From an uncultured Nocardioidaceae bacterium (GTDB lineage Bacteria; Actinomycetota; Actinomycetes; Propionibacteriales; Nocardioidaceae), in the NCBI GenBank assembly GCA_902805855.1, contig CADCUJ010000010.1, positions 1 to 64,000 on the forward strand: a DNA stretch of 64,000 bases, read 5' to 3'. Positions 1-8,157 of this stretch are shown piece after piece. Each line of letters starts with the position of its first letter. The stretch's first letter is position 1. The notes beneath the pieces are model-generated. The model saw only the letters and a list, made by a program, of their open reading frames with translations, searched no databases and was not told the origin of the DNA. The position numbers and the translations under genes are program-made.

Positions 1-812
1 ACGGCGCGGTTCCCGGTGGCCAGGCCGAGTACCTACGGGTCCCGCAGGCGCACTTCGGGCCGATCAAGGTGCCCCACGAGCACTCCGACCAGCGCTTCCT
101 CTACCTCTCCGACATCTTGCCTACTGCCTGGCAGGCCGTGGCCTACGCCGACGTACCTCCCGGCGGGACGCTCGCGGTGCTCGGTCTCGGCCCTGTCGGA
201 CAGCTCTGCACGAGGATTGCGCGACACCTGGCGGTGGAGCGCGTCATCGGGGTTGACCCGGTGCCCGAGCGCCGGGCGCTGGCGCGCCAGTACGGCGTCG
301 AGCTGCTCGACCCCGACGACCTCGACGACGTCGCGGAAACGCTGGTCGAGATGTGTGGGGGACGAGGTCCAGACGCAGTCGTCGACGCCGTGGGCATGGA
401 GGCGCATGGCTCGCCGAGGGGGAAGCTCGCCCACGCCGCGGTCGGGCTGCTACCCGACAGGCTCGCCAGGCCACTGGCCGACCGAGCCGCCGTCGACCGG
501 CTGGATGCTCTGCACACGGCGATGAAGGCCGTGCGCCGTGGCGGCACCGTCTCCGTCAGCGGGGTGTACGGCGGAGAGCTGGACCCCATGCCGGTCATGG
601 AGATGTTCGACCGCGGGGTCCAGGTGCGCATGGGCCAGTGCCACGTCAAGCGCTGGATCGACGACCTCATGCCACTGGTCCTCGACGCCGGCGATCCGCT
701 GGGCACCGAGAACCTCGCTACGCACCGACTGCCGCTGGTGCAGGCGCCGTACGGCTACGACATCTTCCAGCGCAAGCAGGACTCCTGCGTGAAGGTGGTG
801 CTCTCTCCCTGA
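1..812 (+). CDS. Zinc-type medium-chain alcohol dehydrogenase, 3' part
   Basis: Partial gene: the reading frame is open from base 3 and enters from the left of the window, so the N-terminal half of the catalytic domain is missing. The visible 270 residues contain the Rossmann NAD(P)-binding motif GLGPVGQ followed by an acidic residue in GVDPVPERR, as in glutathione-dependent formaldehyde dehydrogenase-like members of the family. An insertion around residues 135-175 (GMEAHGSPRGKLAHAAVG) fits the formaldehyde-dehydrogenase-like subgroup, which lacks a compact coenzyme domain. Its substrate cannot be read from this fragment. It converges on the leftward gene at 832 with only about 20 bp between them. 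Confidence 0.85.
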   Translation, partial: GAVPGGQAEYLRVPQAHFGPIKVPHEHSDQRFLYLSDILPTAWQAVAYADVPPGGTLAVLGLGPVGQLCTRIARHLAVERVIGVDPVPERRALARQYGVELLDPDDLDDVAETLVEMCGGRGPDAVVDAVGMEAHGSPRGKLAHAAVGLLPDRLARPLADRAAVDRLDALHTAMKAVRRGGTVSVSGVYGGELDPMPVMEMFDRGVQVRMGQCHVKRWIDDLMPLVLDAGDPLGTENLATHRLPLVQAPYGYDIFQRKQDSCVKVVLSP

Positions 813-831
813 CCTCCGGCCAGGCGGCGTC

Positions 832-1518
832 TCAGGCAGGAAGTCGCAGGGTGCGGATCTCGACTCCCCGTGTCAGCCGGCCCCCGGCGACCCGGGTGGC
901 GGACTGGCAGAACCGCACCCACATGTTCAGCTGGATCTCCTTGGCCAGCCGGAGGTGGGAGTAGAGCAGGTGACTCAACCTGCCGCTCGGCCTGGCCCAG
1001 GCCTCGATCTCGAAGACCAGCTCCTCGTCGTCGTCGTAGGCGCGGAACTCGATCTGGCCGGCTTCGAGGTGTCCGCGGCGAGTGGCCAGCCGAAGCAGCG
1101 TGCTCTCGACGCAGACCACCCGCACGGGGCCGTTCCACGGACCGGGCATGTCGACCACGAAGTCGTCGTTGACTCGGAGCTCACCGGGCCGCTGGTGTGT
1201 GCGAACCCGCACCACCTCGGTGGGCACGAACCGCTCCAGGTCCTCGCGCACGACCCGCATCAGCGCGACTGCGTCGAGCTCGGCCTCCGCGATGCGAACT
1301 CGGAAGCGCCGGCGGAACAGCTGGCCGACACCTTCCTCGGCGGGCAGCAGGTCGTGTCGGTCGACCTCGTCGCCGATCTCCGGCGGCCGTTCGCCCGTGT
1401 CCAGCTCGGCCTCGCTACGGTGCAACGGTGTGGTCGACCACAGGTAGCGCCAGGTGACCAACGTCATGCCGATCGCCCAGCGGGACACCAGGACGGGTAG
1501 GGATACCCGCTCAGCCAT
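832..1518 (-). CDS. DUF1990-like protein (tentative)
   Basis: 228-residue soluble protein of unknown function. The core shows PGPWNGPVRVV and GHLEAGQIEFRA, followed by a C-terminal stretch rich in basic residues with LLYSHLRLAKEIQ. The GHxExG element and strand pattern resemble DUF1990 (UPF0548), so I place it tentatively in that group; the rightward gene at 1907 is a clearer member. The ATG at 1516-1518 was chosen over upstream in-frame codons because GAGGAAGG precedes it by about 8 bases. A SigB-like promoter candidate lies 80 bp upstream (1599-1624). Function unknown. Confidence 0.7.
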   Translation of the reverse strand: MAERVSLPVLVSRWAIGMTLVTWRYLWSTTPLHRSEAELDTGERPPEIGDEVDRHDLLPAEEGVGQLFRRRFRVRIAEAELDAVALMRVVREDLERFVPTEVVRVRTHQRPGELRVNDDFVVDMPGPWNGPVRVVCVESTLLRLATRRGHLEAGQIEFRAYDDDEELVFEIEAWARPSGRLSHLLYSHLRLAKEIQLNMWVRFCQSATRVAGGRLTRGVEIRTLRLPA

Positions 1519-1598
1519 GGAGCGCCTTCCTCGAGGACCCGGTTCCGCGCGGGTGGTGCCGACGCCGGCGCCGCGTGCAGAGCAACATCGATGGGTAG

Positions 1599-1624
1599 GT
1601 ACCCGTGGGGCCGGGACGTTACAC
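1599..1624 (-). promoter_or_regulatory. SigB-like promoter candidate
   Basis: On the minus strand GTGT is followed by 16 bases and GGGTAC. This fits the actinobacterial general-stress sigma-factor pattern GNNT-N14-16-GGGTAY as I recall it from Streptomyces SigB-type promoters. The predicted transcript would start near 1592 and run into the gene ending at 832 with a leader of about 75 bases. Pattern match only. Confidence 0.35.
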
Positions 1625-1697
1625 GAGGCCTCGCCCACGGGCTGCCGGAGCGTGGCCCCATCGAATCCGGAGCAAGACCGAGTGATCAGGAGACGAC

Positions 1698-1910
1698 ATG
1701 ATGACCAGCGCCATCTATCGGGCCGGTCTGCGAGCGGGGCACCTGCACCTGATGTCGATGAGTGCCGTCGGCTTGTGCCTCGGCCTCTGGGTGCGAGCCA
1801 AGACGCTGGACCAGGAGGAGCGCGGCAACGCCGAGCGTCGGGCGCTGTTCGTCGGACTGTGGCCACCCACGTTGTGGCTGATCGGTGACTCCTTGAACCA
1901 GTTCGAGTGA
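1698..1910 (+). CDS. Small hypothetical protein, 70 aa
   Basis: Unrecognised 70-residue protein. It has a hydrophobic helix (MSMSAVGLCLGLWVRA), a charged middle (DQEERGNAERR) and a second hydrophobic stretch (LFVGLWPPTLWLIGDSL), so it may sit in the membrane as a helical hairpin. CAGGAGACGAC precedes the ATG at 1698; an ATG follows at 1701. Its TGA (1908-1910) overlaps the GTG of the DUF1990 gene at 1907, so the two are translationally coupled and probably work together. Confidence 0.7.
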   Translation: MMTSAIYRAGLRAGHLHLMSMSAVGLCLGLWVRAKTLDQEERGNAERRALFVGLWPPTLWLIGDSLNQFE

Positions 1911-2659
1911 GCCGCGCTCGCCTGCTCGATCGGGTCGAGGCTGAGCCGGTCCTGGTGCAGCTGGGCCGGCAAGCGGTGAACTACCGCGCCGACGAGGTCG
2001 ACCTCGCCACCTGGACCACCGACACCGTTCGCAGCGACCTCCCGGGGGAGGCTCCGGGACCTCCGGAGCCCCGGGGATCCTGGGAGACCGCTTGCCGCCT
2101 GCTGGATGCCTACGAGATCTCGGACCCGGCGTTGATCCGGGCCGTCTACCGCGCCGATGCCCCGCTGCTGTCGCGGGACATGCTGCTCGAGGGCCGCTTC
2201 GCCGTCCTCCGGTTCTACATGGGAGTGCGGATCACCGCCGTCGTCGACGAGGACCGGCCCACCGTGGATGAGCAGCGGCACGGTGCGGGGAGTCGTGACC
2301 GGGTGTGGGGATGGTCCTACGAGACGCTCCAGGGCCATGTCGAACGCGGACGGATGGCCTACGAGGTGGTCAAGCACGAGGGGTCGGGCGAGGTGGAGCT
2401 GGTGATCACCGCCTACTCACAAGGTGCGCCTTCACTCGGCCCGCTCACCCGGCTGGGCTGGCGGCTGTTCGGCAGGCGCACCCAGCTTCGCTTCTACCAC
2501 CACTGCGGCCTTCGGCTCGCGCGAGCGGTGAGCGCACGGCGCGGTCAGCCACAGCCGGTCCCGGATCGCCGGATGGCGGGCGGGCTGGTGCTGGCACCCT
2601 CCGACGCCGAGGTCCGCTTTCCGGACGCCTTCGCCGTACGGCGCAACCAGCCCGGCTGA
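1907..2659 (+). CDS. DUF1990 (UPF0548) family protein
   Basis: 250-residue protein whose C-terminal half (about residues 130-225) carries the DUF1990 signature: WGWSYETLQGHVERG, then an aromatic-rich strand pattern ending in RRTQLRFYHHCGLRLAR. The biochemical role of the family is unknown. The GTG start overlaps the stop of the 70-residue gene (GTGA), which indicates coupling. The N-terminal 100 residues look alpha-helical and are not recognisable to me. It shares the GHxExG element with the divergently transcribed product at 832-1518, so the two may be distant paralogues around a common promoter region. Confidence 0.8.
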   Translation: MSRARLLDRVEAEPVLVQLGRQAVNYRADEVDLATWTTDTVRSDLPGEAPGPPEPRGSWETACRLLDAYEISDPALIRAVYRADAPLLSRDMLLEGRFAVLRFYMGVRITAVVDEDRPTVDEQRHGAGSRDRVWGWSYETLQGHVERGRMAYEVVKHEGSGEVELVITAYSQGAPSLGPLTRLGWRLFGRRTQLRFYHHCGLRLARAVSARRGQPQPVPDRRMAGGLVLAPSDAEVRFPDAFAVRRNQPG

Positions 2660-2694
2660 GGGTTTGTTATCGCCCACTTCGGGCACTACCGGGC

Positions 2695-3150
2695 ATGTCT
2701 ACTTCGCCATCAACTGCCAAGCGCAGTCCAATCCAGCAGGCCGCCGCGTTGGTGGGGGCCGTGTTCCTGCTCGTCGGCGTGCTCGGCTTCGTGCCCGGCG
2801 TCACCAGCGACTACTCACAGATGGAGTTTGCTGGCCATGAGTCCGGCGCGATGCTCCTCGGTCTGTTCCAGGTCTCGATCCTGCACAACATCGTGCACCT
2901 GCTGTTCGGGGTCGCCGGGCTGGCCATGGCGCGTACCGCCGCCTCGGCGCGCACCTACCTCATCGGCGGTGGCGCGATCTACCTGGTCCTGTGGGTGTAC
3001 GGCCTGGTCATCAACATGGACTCGACAGCCAACTTCGTGCCGCTGAACACCGCCGACAACTGGCTCCACCTGGTGCTCGGGATCGGCATGATCGCGATCG
3101 GTGTGCTCCTCGGCCAGCGGAACGCCTCGTCTCGGCCCGCAACCCGCTAG
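2695..3150 (+). CDS. DUF4383 domain membrane protein
   Basis: 151-residue integral membrane protein with four predicted helices (around residues 14-32, 50-75, 84-102 and 122-140) and the conserved stretch HNIVHLLFGVAGLAMA, typical of DUF4383. Function unknown; members are common near stress genes in actinobacteria. No Shine-Dalgarno sequence precedes the ATG. A GTTT-N15-GGGCAC element (2662-2686) would place a transcript start at about the ATG, so a leaderless, stress-type transcript is possible but unproven. A strong hairpin follows the stop. Confidence 0.85.
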   Translation: MSTSPSTAKRSPIQQAAALVGAVFLLVGVLGFVPGVTSDYSQMEFAGHESGAMLLGLFQVSILHNIVHLLFGVAGLAMARTAASARTYLIGGGAIYLVLWVYGLVINMDSTANFVPLNTADNWLHLVLGIGMIAIGVLLGQRNASSRPATR

Positions 3151-3173
3151 TACCACCTCGTTCGTCAACCGAG

Positions 3174-3202
3174 CAACGGCCCCGGCAGCGCCGGGGCCGT
3201 TG
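3174..3202. terminator. Bidirectional hairpin terminator
   Basis: A perfect 13-bp stem (CAACGGCCCCGGC paired with its complement) with a 3-base AGC loop lies between the stop of the DUF4383 gene and the stop of the leftward SnoaL-like gene. It can serve both convergent genes. There is no long T-run after it, as is usual in high-GC actinobacteria. Confidence 0.8.
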
Positions 3203-3214
3203 CTGTTGTGCCGG

Positions 3215-3589
3215 TCAGCGGAACGCCGCTGTGTCGAAGTAGGTGGAGAAGCGGCTGACCAGGTCGCCGTCGTCGAAGGTCAACAAGGAGACGCCGCGGT
3301 ACTCGATCGGGCGGCCGGTCGTCAGCTCGCCCTTGGACTCCCACTCCAGCACCGCCAGGGAGTCGGCCGCGTCGACGTGGGTGAACTCGGTGTGCACCGT
3401 CGAGAACGGTGAGAGGTAGCTGTCCCAGAAGCTGCGGACGTCCCCCTCGTGCGGGTCAGCCTTGTCCACCTCAGGTCTGATCAGCTCGGCCCCGTCGGCG
3501 AACTGCCCGCACAGGTCCGTTGCGTCTCCGGTCTCTTCGAATCGCTGCAGGGCCGACGCGAACGCGTCGGCGCGGTGATGGGAGGTCAT
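3215..3589 (-). CDS. SnoaL-like / NTF2-fold protein
   Basis: 124-residue protein with the alpha+beta cone pattern of the SnoaL/NTF2 superfamily: N-terminal helix ADAFASALQRFEETGD, a segment on loss or attack (FADGAELIRPEV), and a C-terminal strand with YRGVSLLTFDDGDLVSRF. Members are small isomerases, hydrolases or ligand-binding proteins; a specific reaction cannot be assigned. It lies downstream of the polyketide/isoprenoid operon in the same direction, 48 bp after idi, so it could belong to that transcript. Confidence 0.75.
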   Translation of the reverse strand: MTSHHRADAFASALQRFEETGDATDLCGQFADGAELIRPEVDKADPHEGDVRSFWDSYLSPFSTVHTEFTHVDAADSLAVLEWESKGELTTGRPIEYRGVSLLTFDDGDLVSRFSTYFDTAAFR

Positions 3590-3637
3590 CGCCGCGGGTG
3601 CCCATCCCGCGCAGGCCTCAAACCGGGACGGTGCGGG

Positions 3638-4243
3638 TCACCTGCGTGTGCCCAGGGCCGGTGGCAGGGCGCCCCAGTCGGCACCAGGGTCCTGCCCGGT
3701 CGGCGGGAGCTGGGCGACCTGCGCGGCGCACCACGGGCTGATGTCGCGCTCGCCGGCGAGCACCTGGACCCGAAACGTCGCCCAGTCCACCCAGGCGACG
3801 GCGTCGGTCTCGTCGGGCTCGGCCCGCACCGGAGCGGTCACGGTTGACAGGAAGACCGGACACATCTCGTTCTCCGCGGTGCCGTCGGGCATCACGGCCC
3901 GGTAGCGAAAGGCCGGCAGGGCGAGGGTCAGCTCTGGAAGGTCCAGGCCCAGCTCGGTCTGACCCCGGCGGCGCACCGCCGACGCGATGTCCTCGCCCGG
4001 CGAGGGGTGACCGCAGAAGCTGTTCGTCCACACGCCCGGCCAGGTCTTCTTGTGCGCGGCCCGGCGGGTCAGCAGGAACCGCCCGTCGGAGTCGAAGACA
4101 TAGCAGGAGAAGCCGAGGTGCAGGGGGGTCTCCCGGTGGTGCACGCTCGCCTTGGGCGCCGATCCGATCGAGCGACCGTCCTCGTCCAGGAGCACCACGA
4201 GCTCCGCTGCCGCTGTCCCCGCGCTGGTCGCTGCGGCGCTCAC
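3638..4243 (-). CDS. idi: Isopentenyl-diphosphate delta-isomerase type 1
   Basis: Interconverts isopentenyl and dimethylallyl diphosphate, which primes isoprenoid synthesis. The 201-residue product has the Nudix-like IDI fold. TNSFCGHP contains the catalytic Cys (about residue 77) and ENEMCPVF the metal-binding and catalytic Glu pair (about 124 and 126). The GTG start at 4243 overlaps the TGA of the preceding flavoprotein gene (GTGA). As last gene of the type III PKS operon it suggests that the pathway consumes a prenyl diphosphate. No prenyltransferase (UbiA) gene is visible in the window. Confidence 0.95.
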   Translation of the reverse strand: MSAAATSAGTAAAELVVLLDEDGRSIGSAPKASVHHRETPLHLGFSCYVFDSDGRFLLTRRAAHKKTWPGVWTNSFCGHPSPGEDIASAVRRRGQTELGLDLPELTLALPAFRYRAVMPDGTAENEMCPVFLSTVTAPVRAEPDETDAVAWVDWATFRVQVLAGERDISPWCAAQVAQLPPTGQDPGADWGALPPALGTRR

Positions 4244-5262
4244 GCCGGCCGAGCCAGGGCGTTGACCGCTGCGGCGAAGACACCGGGCATGGCCGCAGCG
4301 GCCGGGACTATGCCTCGGCGAACCGCGGGAATCCGGGTCGAGGACACCAAGGCGGTGGTCATCAGCCGGTAGCGACGGGTGATCCGCTGCCAGTCCCGCT
4401 CGTAGTCGTGCGGGCGGTCGGCCGCCACCGCGGCGACGGCGGCTCGGGCCTGCATCAGTGCGAGCGAGATGCCTTCGCCGGTCAGCGCGTCGACGTAGCC
4501 GGAGGCGTCGCCGACCAGGAGCACCCGGCCGGCTACGCGGCAACGTGTGGTGCGGCGCAGCGGCCCGGCGCCGCGCACCGGCCCCGTCGAGTGCCCCGTC
4601 ATCTTCTCGAGCAGCTCCGGGAAGGCGCTGACCTGCTGGGCGAACGACGCCCGCTCGGAGGTGAGCAGTGCGACGCCGACGAGGCGAGCCGAGACCGGGG
4701 TCACGTACGCCTCGCAGGTGGGCGACCAGTGCACCTCGACGTACGACGTCCACGGCTCGGTCTCCACGTGGCACCGCAGGCCGAACCTTCGGTTCGCGGC
4801 CGGCCGGCCCTCCAGGTGCAGGGCGCGGCTCATCCTCGAGTGCAGACCGTCCGCTGCGACCAGGTACCTGGCCGGGACGCCGTCGACCACCACGTGCGAG
4901 CCGGTCTGGGTCGCGTTGGTCGCTGCGCGTTTGACCAGTGGTACGCCGGCGTCCTCCGCTGCGCCGCGCAGTGCGGTGTGCAGCGTCGTACGACGCACCC
5001 CCCGGCCCTCGCCGAGGCGGAACCGAGCCTGTGCCCGGTGCGCGGGGGACAGGTAGCGGATCCCGGTCAGCGGCTGCCCCTCGGGGTCGACGCCGAGCGC
5101 GGTGAGCGCCGAGACGGCACCCGGCATCAGTCCTTCGCCGCAGGCCTTGTCGATCGCGGGCCCCTGCGGCTCCCAGACCTCGACGTCGAGACCGGCCCGG
5201 GCGGCGTGGATCGCGGTGGCCAGGCCGGCGGGACCGCCACCGACGACGAGCAGGTCGCGCAT
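4240..5262 (-). CDS. FAD-dependent monooxygenase/oxidoreductase (SrsC/UbiH-like)
   Basis: 340-residue flavoprotein of the aromatic hydroxylase / geranylgeranyl reductase superfamily. The N-terminal VVGGGPAGLATAIHAA is the dinucleotide-binding motif, KACGEGLMPGA follows the first strand pair, and VLLVGDASGYVDALTGEGI is the GD motif that contacts FAD ribityl. It lacks the YxWxFP-type motif of true geranylgeranyl reductases, so hydroxylation of a phenolic product (as SrsC does in Streptomyces) is the better guess. ATG at 5262 overlaps the previous stop; GTG at 5265 is an alternative. Confidence 0.85.
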   Translation of the reverse strand: MRDLLVVGGGPAGLATAIHAARAGLDVEVWEPQGPAIDKACGEGLMPGAVSALTALGVDPEGQPLTGIRYLSPAHRAQARFRLGEGRGVRRTTLHTALRGAAEDAGVPLVKRAATNATQTGSHVVVDGVPARYLVAADGLHSRMSRALHLEGRPAANRRFGLRCHVETEPWTSYVEVHWSPTCEAYVTPVSARLVGVALLTSERASFAQQVSAFPELLEKMTGHSTGPVRGAGPLRRTTRCRVAGRVLLVGDASGYVDALTGEGISLALMQARAAVAAVAADRPHDYERDWQRITRRYRLMTTALVSSTRIPAVRRGIVPAAAAMPGVFAAAVNALARPA

Positions 5263-5804
5263 CACACCGCCTGGCGCGTCGGACGGGACGCGGTGGACAG
5301 GGCCCGGTCCTCGACCCGGATCCGCACCGTGAGCAGCGCTGCGTTCAGCACCGAGAACCCGATCGCGGTCACCCAGGCAGAGTGGACCAGTGGCAGGGCG
5401 AACCCCTCGACCACGACGGCTACGTAGTTGGGATGGGGAATCCAGCGGTAGGGCCCCCTCCGGACCAGCGGCAGCCCCGGGACGACGATCACCCTGGTGT
5501 TCCAGCGCTCACCCAGGGTGAGGATGCACCACCAGCGCAGGGCCTGGGCCGCGAGGACCAGAGCGAGCATGGTGAGGCCGAGGAGCGGAGCGAAGCCGGG
5601 ACGCAGCGTCCAGACCTCCACCACCGCGCCCACCAGCAGCGCGGTGTGCAGCACGACCATCACCGGATAGTGCCCGCGGCCGGTCTCCACACCGCCGCGT
5701 CGCAGGCTCCGCTCTGCGTTGCGCCGCGAGACGCGAAGCTCGGCCACCCGTTCCAGCCCGACCAGCACCACCAGCGCGGTGAACAGGACCAGGCTGCTGC
5801 TCAT
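5262..5804 (-). CDS. ICMT-type phospholipid/isoprenylcysteine methyltransferase family protein
   Basis: 180-residue membrane protein with about five hydrophobic segments and the ICMT/PEMT C-terminal signature [18 protein letters not shown], which binds S-adenosylmethionine. Homologues next to bacterial type III polyketide synthases (SrsB in Streptomyces griseus) methylate alkylresorcinol-type lipids; this is the likely role here. The ATG overlaps the TGA of the polyketide synthase gene (ATGA), and its own stop overlaps the next flavoprotein start, so all these genes are translationally coupled. Confidence 0.88.
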   Translation of the reverse strand: MSSSLVLFTALVVLVGLERVAELRVSRRNAERSLRRGGVETGRGHYPVMVVLHTALLVGAVVEVWTLRPGFAPLLGLTMLALVLAAQALRWWCILTLGERWNTRVIVVPGLPLVRRGPYRWIPHPNYVAVVVEGFALPLVHSAWVTAIGFSVLNAALLTVRIRVEDRALSTASRPTRQAV

Positions 5805-6904
5805 CGAGGCGGCTCCGGCGCGCGGAGCAGCACCAGCTCGGAGCAGAAGCCTGGGCCCATGGCGAGCATCAGGCCGTAGGAACCCGGCCGGGGAGGCCGG
5901 TCCCGCAAGGTGTCGGCCAGCACGTGCAGCACCGAGGCGGAGGACAGGTTGCCGATCTGGCCGAGCGAGCGCCAGGTCACACCGAGCGCCTCCCGATCGA
6001 CACCGAGGGAGGCCTGCAGCGCCTGGAGCACCTTGGGCCCGCCTGGATGCGCCACCCACCATTCGATCTGGTCCCGCCCGAGGTCATGGGCAGCGAGGAA
6101 GCGGTCGACGTCTCCGCCGACGTGGGCCTCGACCAGCTGCGGAACCTGAGCGTCCAAGACGATGCGCAGTCCACCGGCACCCACGTCCCAGCCCATCGCT
6201 CGCTCGCTGTCCGGGTAGAGCCGGCTGCTGCTGGCCAGCACCTCCGGTCCCGGAGCGCTGTCCGGTCGAGTCGTCATCTGCTCGGCGTGGTCGCGGGCGC
6301 GCCGGCTCCCGGCTGCCACGACCGCCGCCGCGCCGTCGCCGAAAAGGCCGCTCGCCACGAGGTTGGGCACCGACGCGTCGTCACGCTGCACCGTCAGCGA
6401 GCACAGCTCCACCGCCATCAACACAGCCACCGCGTCGGGGTGACCGGTCAGGTAGTCGTGCAGCCTCGCCACCCCGGCGGCGCCGGCCACGCAGCCGAGG
6501 CCGACCAGCGGCATCCGGACCACGTCCGGGCGCAGACCGATCTGCGCGGCCACCCGTGCGTCCAGGGAGGGTACGGCGATCCCGGTGACGGTGGCCGAGA
6601 CGATCAGGTCGACGTCGTGTGGGGTGAGCCCCACCGCCTTGAGCGCGTCGACCACGGCAGCTGCTCCGAGCTCGACGCCGGCCTCGATGAAGACGTCGTT
6701 CGCGGCGCCGAAGTCGCCGAGGCCCCGGTAGTCCTCGAGCGGCATCGCGAGATGGCGGAACTCGACGCCCGAGTTGGCGTGCAGGCGTTCCAGAACGCTC
6801 CGGTTGACGCTCTCGCGCAGCATCTCGTCGGCGAAGGCGGCGGTGATGTCCGACTGGGAGTACCGATGGCGAGGCAGCGCACCGCGCACACCGAGGATCT
6901 GCAT
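5801..6904 (-). CDS. Type III polyketide synthase
   Basis: 367-residue chalcone/stilbene-synthase family enzyme, normal family length, which extends an acyl-CoA starter with malonyl-type units. The catalytic triad is visible: Cys near residue 138 in [12 protein letters not shown], His near 286 in VAHPGGPK, and Asn near 319 in IGNLSS. Neighbours suggest a long-chain phenolic or resorcinolic lipid. The ATG at 6904 is taken as start; an in-frame ATG at 6937 would overlap the upstream gene by 23 bases. Confidence 0.95.
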   Translation of the reverse strand: MQILGVRGALPRHRYSQSDITAAFADEMLRESVNRSVLERLHANSGVEFRHLAMPLEDYRGLGDFGAANDVFIEAGVELGAAAVVDALKAVGLTPHDVDLIVSATVTGIAVPSLDARVAAQIGLRPDVVRMPLVGLGCVAGAAGVARLHDYLTGHPDAVAVLMAVELCSLTVQRDDASVPNLVASGLFGDGAAAVVAAGSRRARDHAEQMTTRPDSAPGPEVLASSSRLYPDSERAMGWDVGAGGLRIVLDAQVPQLVEAHVGGDVDRFLAAHDLGRDQIEWWVAHPGGPKVLQALQASLGVDREALGVTWRSLGQIGNLSSASVLHVLADTLRDRPPRPGSYGLMLAMGPGFCSELVLLRAPEPPR

Positions 6905-6914
6905 GTCCTCGAAC

Positions 6915-8078
6915 CTACCCGGCAGTGCGACGCGCATGCGAAGCCGCGAGGGCCGGCACCCCGAGCGCGATCTGCCGCAGCAGCCGCGGCGAGATCCGGC
7001 CGTGCGCAAGCCCCATCTCGACGAGGTCGTCGAAGACCCGCTGGTCGCGCTGCGCGGCGCGAAGACCGGCGCGTAGCACCGCCGGGTTCTCCACCAGCCG
7101 AGAGGCCACCGCGGTGTGCCGCAGGTGACGTGCGAGCAGCGCGCGTACTCGGCGTCGGTGTCGCTCGCCCGCACCGGTCGGGTCGCCGGCCCGGATCGCC
7201 TCCACCGCCGTGCGTCCGGCGAGGATGCCGGTCGTGACCGCGTAGAAGATCCCCTCTCCGGTCACCGGGTTGACCAGGTTCGCTGCGTCCCCCGCCAGCA
7301 GGATCCGGCCGTCCGGCTGCTGCCAACGCCATGAGGACAGCGGCAGGTGGTGGCCCCGCCAGGCGGTGCCCTCGCGGGTCGAGCCCGGCAGCAGCGTCTC
7401 CAGCTGGTCCAGCATGGCTCGTCGAGACGGTCGGGGCCGGTGGGGTCGCAGCAGCTCGCCGTACCCGACGTTGGCCAGGCCGTCGCCGCGGTCGAAGGAC
7501 CAGGCGTACGACGGCTGCCGCTGCTCGCCGAAGATGATCACCTGCTGCTCGCGGCGCTCGGCCGGCACGGGCGCGTACCCACGGATCGCGATCGCCGGCT
7601 CCTCCGCGGGCGCGAGACCGGCGGCGCGCCGTACCAGCGAGTGGGCTCCGTCGGCTCCGATCACCACCTGTGCCTCGACGCCGTCGGCCACCTCCACCGA
7701 GGCCTGCTGCCGACTGACCGAGCGCACCCGCAGTCGACGCAGCCGCGCACCGGCGGCAGTCGCCTCGGTGACCAGCCGAGCGTCGAAGACCTCACGGGGC
7801 ACGACGTAGGCCGGTCGGCGCATCCTGCGGTCCACCTCGCGCGCGCCGTCGGCCAGATGCAGCCGGTGTACCGGGGTCCAGTCGTCGAGCAGCCCGGTGA
7901 CCCCGACGTCCGCGAGGGCGTCCAGCACGTGCGGCGCGATCCCGTCACCGCAGGACTTGTCGCGCGGAAAGTCCGCGCGGTCCAGCAGCAGCACCGAGGC
8001 CCCCGGGTCGGCCGACAGCGCGCCGAGCGCTGCCGCTGTACCGGCGGGTCCGGCCCCGACGACGGCGATGTCCCACAT
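6915..8078 (-). CDS. Geranylgeranyl reductase family flavoprotein
   Basis: 387-residue FAD enzyme. [15 protein letters not shown] is the N-terminal nucleotide-binding motif, DKSCGDGI resembles the conserved DKxCGxG segment, [20 protein letters not shown] is the YxWxF signature of geranylgeranyl reductases, and [17 protein letters not shown] is the GD motif. Such enzymes saturate prenyl double bonds, so reduction of a geranyl group on the polyketide product is plausible. It is the first gene of the leftward PKS operon and is divergent from the photolyase gene, with a 79-bp shared promoter region. Confidence 0.88.
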   Translation of the reverse strand: MWDIAVVGAGPAGTAAALGALSADPGASVLLLDRADFPRDKSCGDGIAPHVLDALADVGVTGLLDDWTPVHRLHLADGAREVDRRMRRPAYVVPREVFDARLVTEATAAGARLRRLRVRSVSRQQASVEVADGVEAQVVIGADGAHSLVRRAAGLAPAEEPAIAIRGYAPVPAERREQQVIIFGEQRQPSYAWSFDRGDGLANVGYGELLRPHRPRPSRRAMLDQLETLLPGSTREGTAWRGHHLPLSSWRWQQPDGRILLAGDAANLVNPVTGEGIFYAVTTGILAGRTAVEAIRAGDPTGAGERHRRRVRALLARHLRHTAVASRLVENPAVLRAGLRAAQRDQRVFDDLVEMGLAHGRISPRLLRQIALGVPALAASHARRTAG

Positions 8079-8157
8079 GCTCGGTTTCTATCCCGTCGGC
8101 TCCCTGGTACGACGGCCGGGGCACCCTGCGGGGTACGGTGCCCGCCGGGAGGTTGCC

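Noticed and set aside
3590-3637. Hairpin between the SnoaL-like gene and idi
   Set aside because: A TCCCG/CGGGA pairing exists but is short and widely spaced; not enough to call a terminator.
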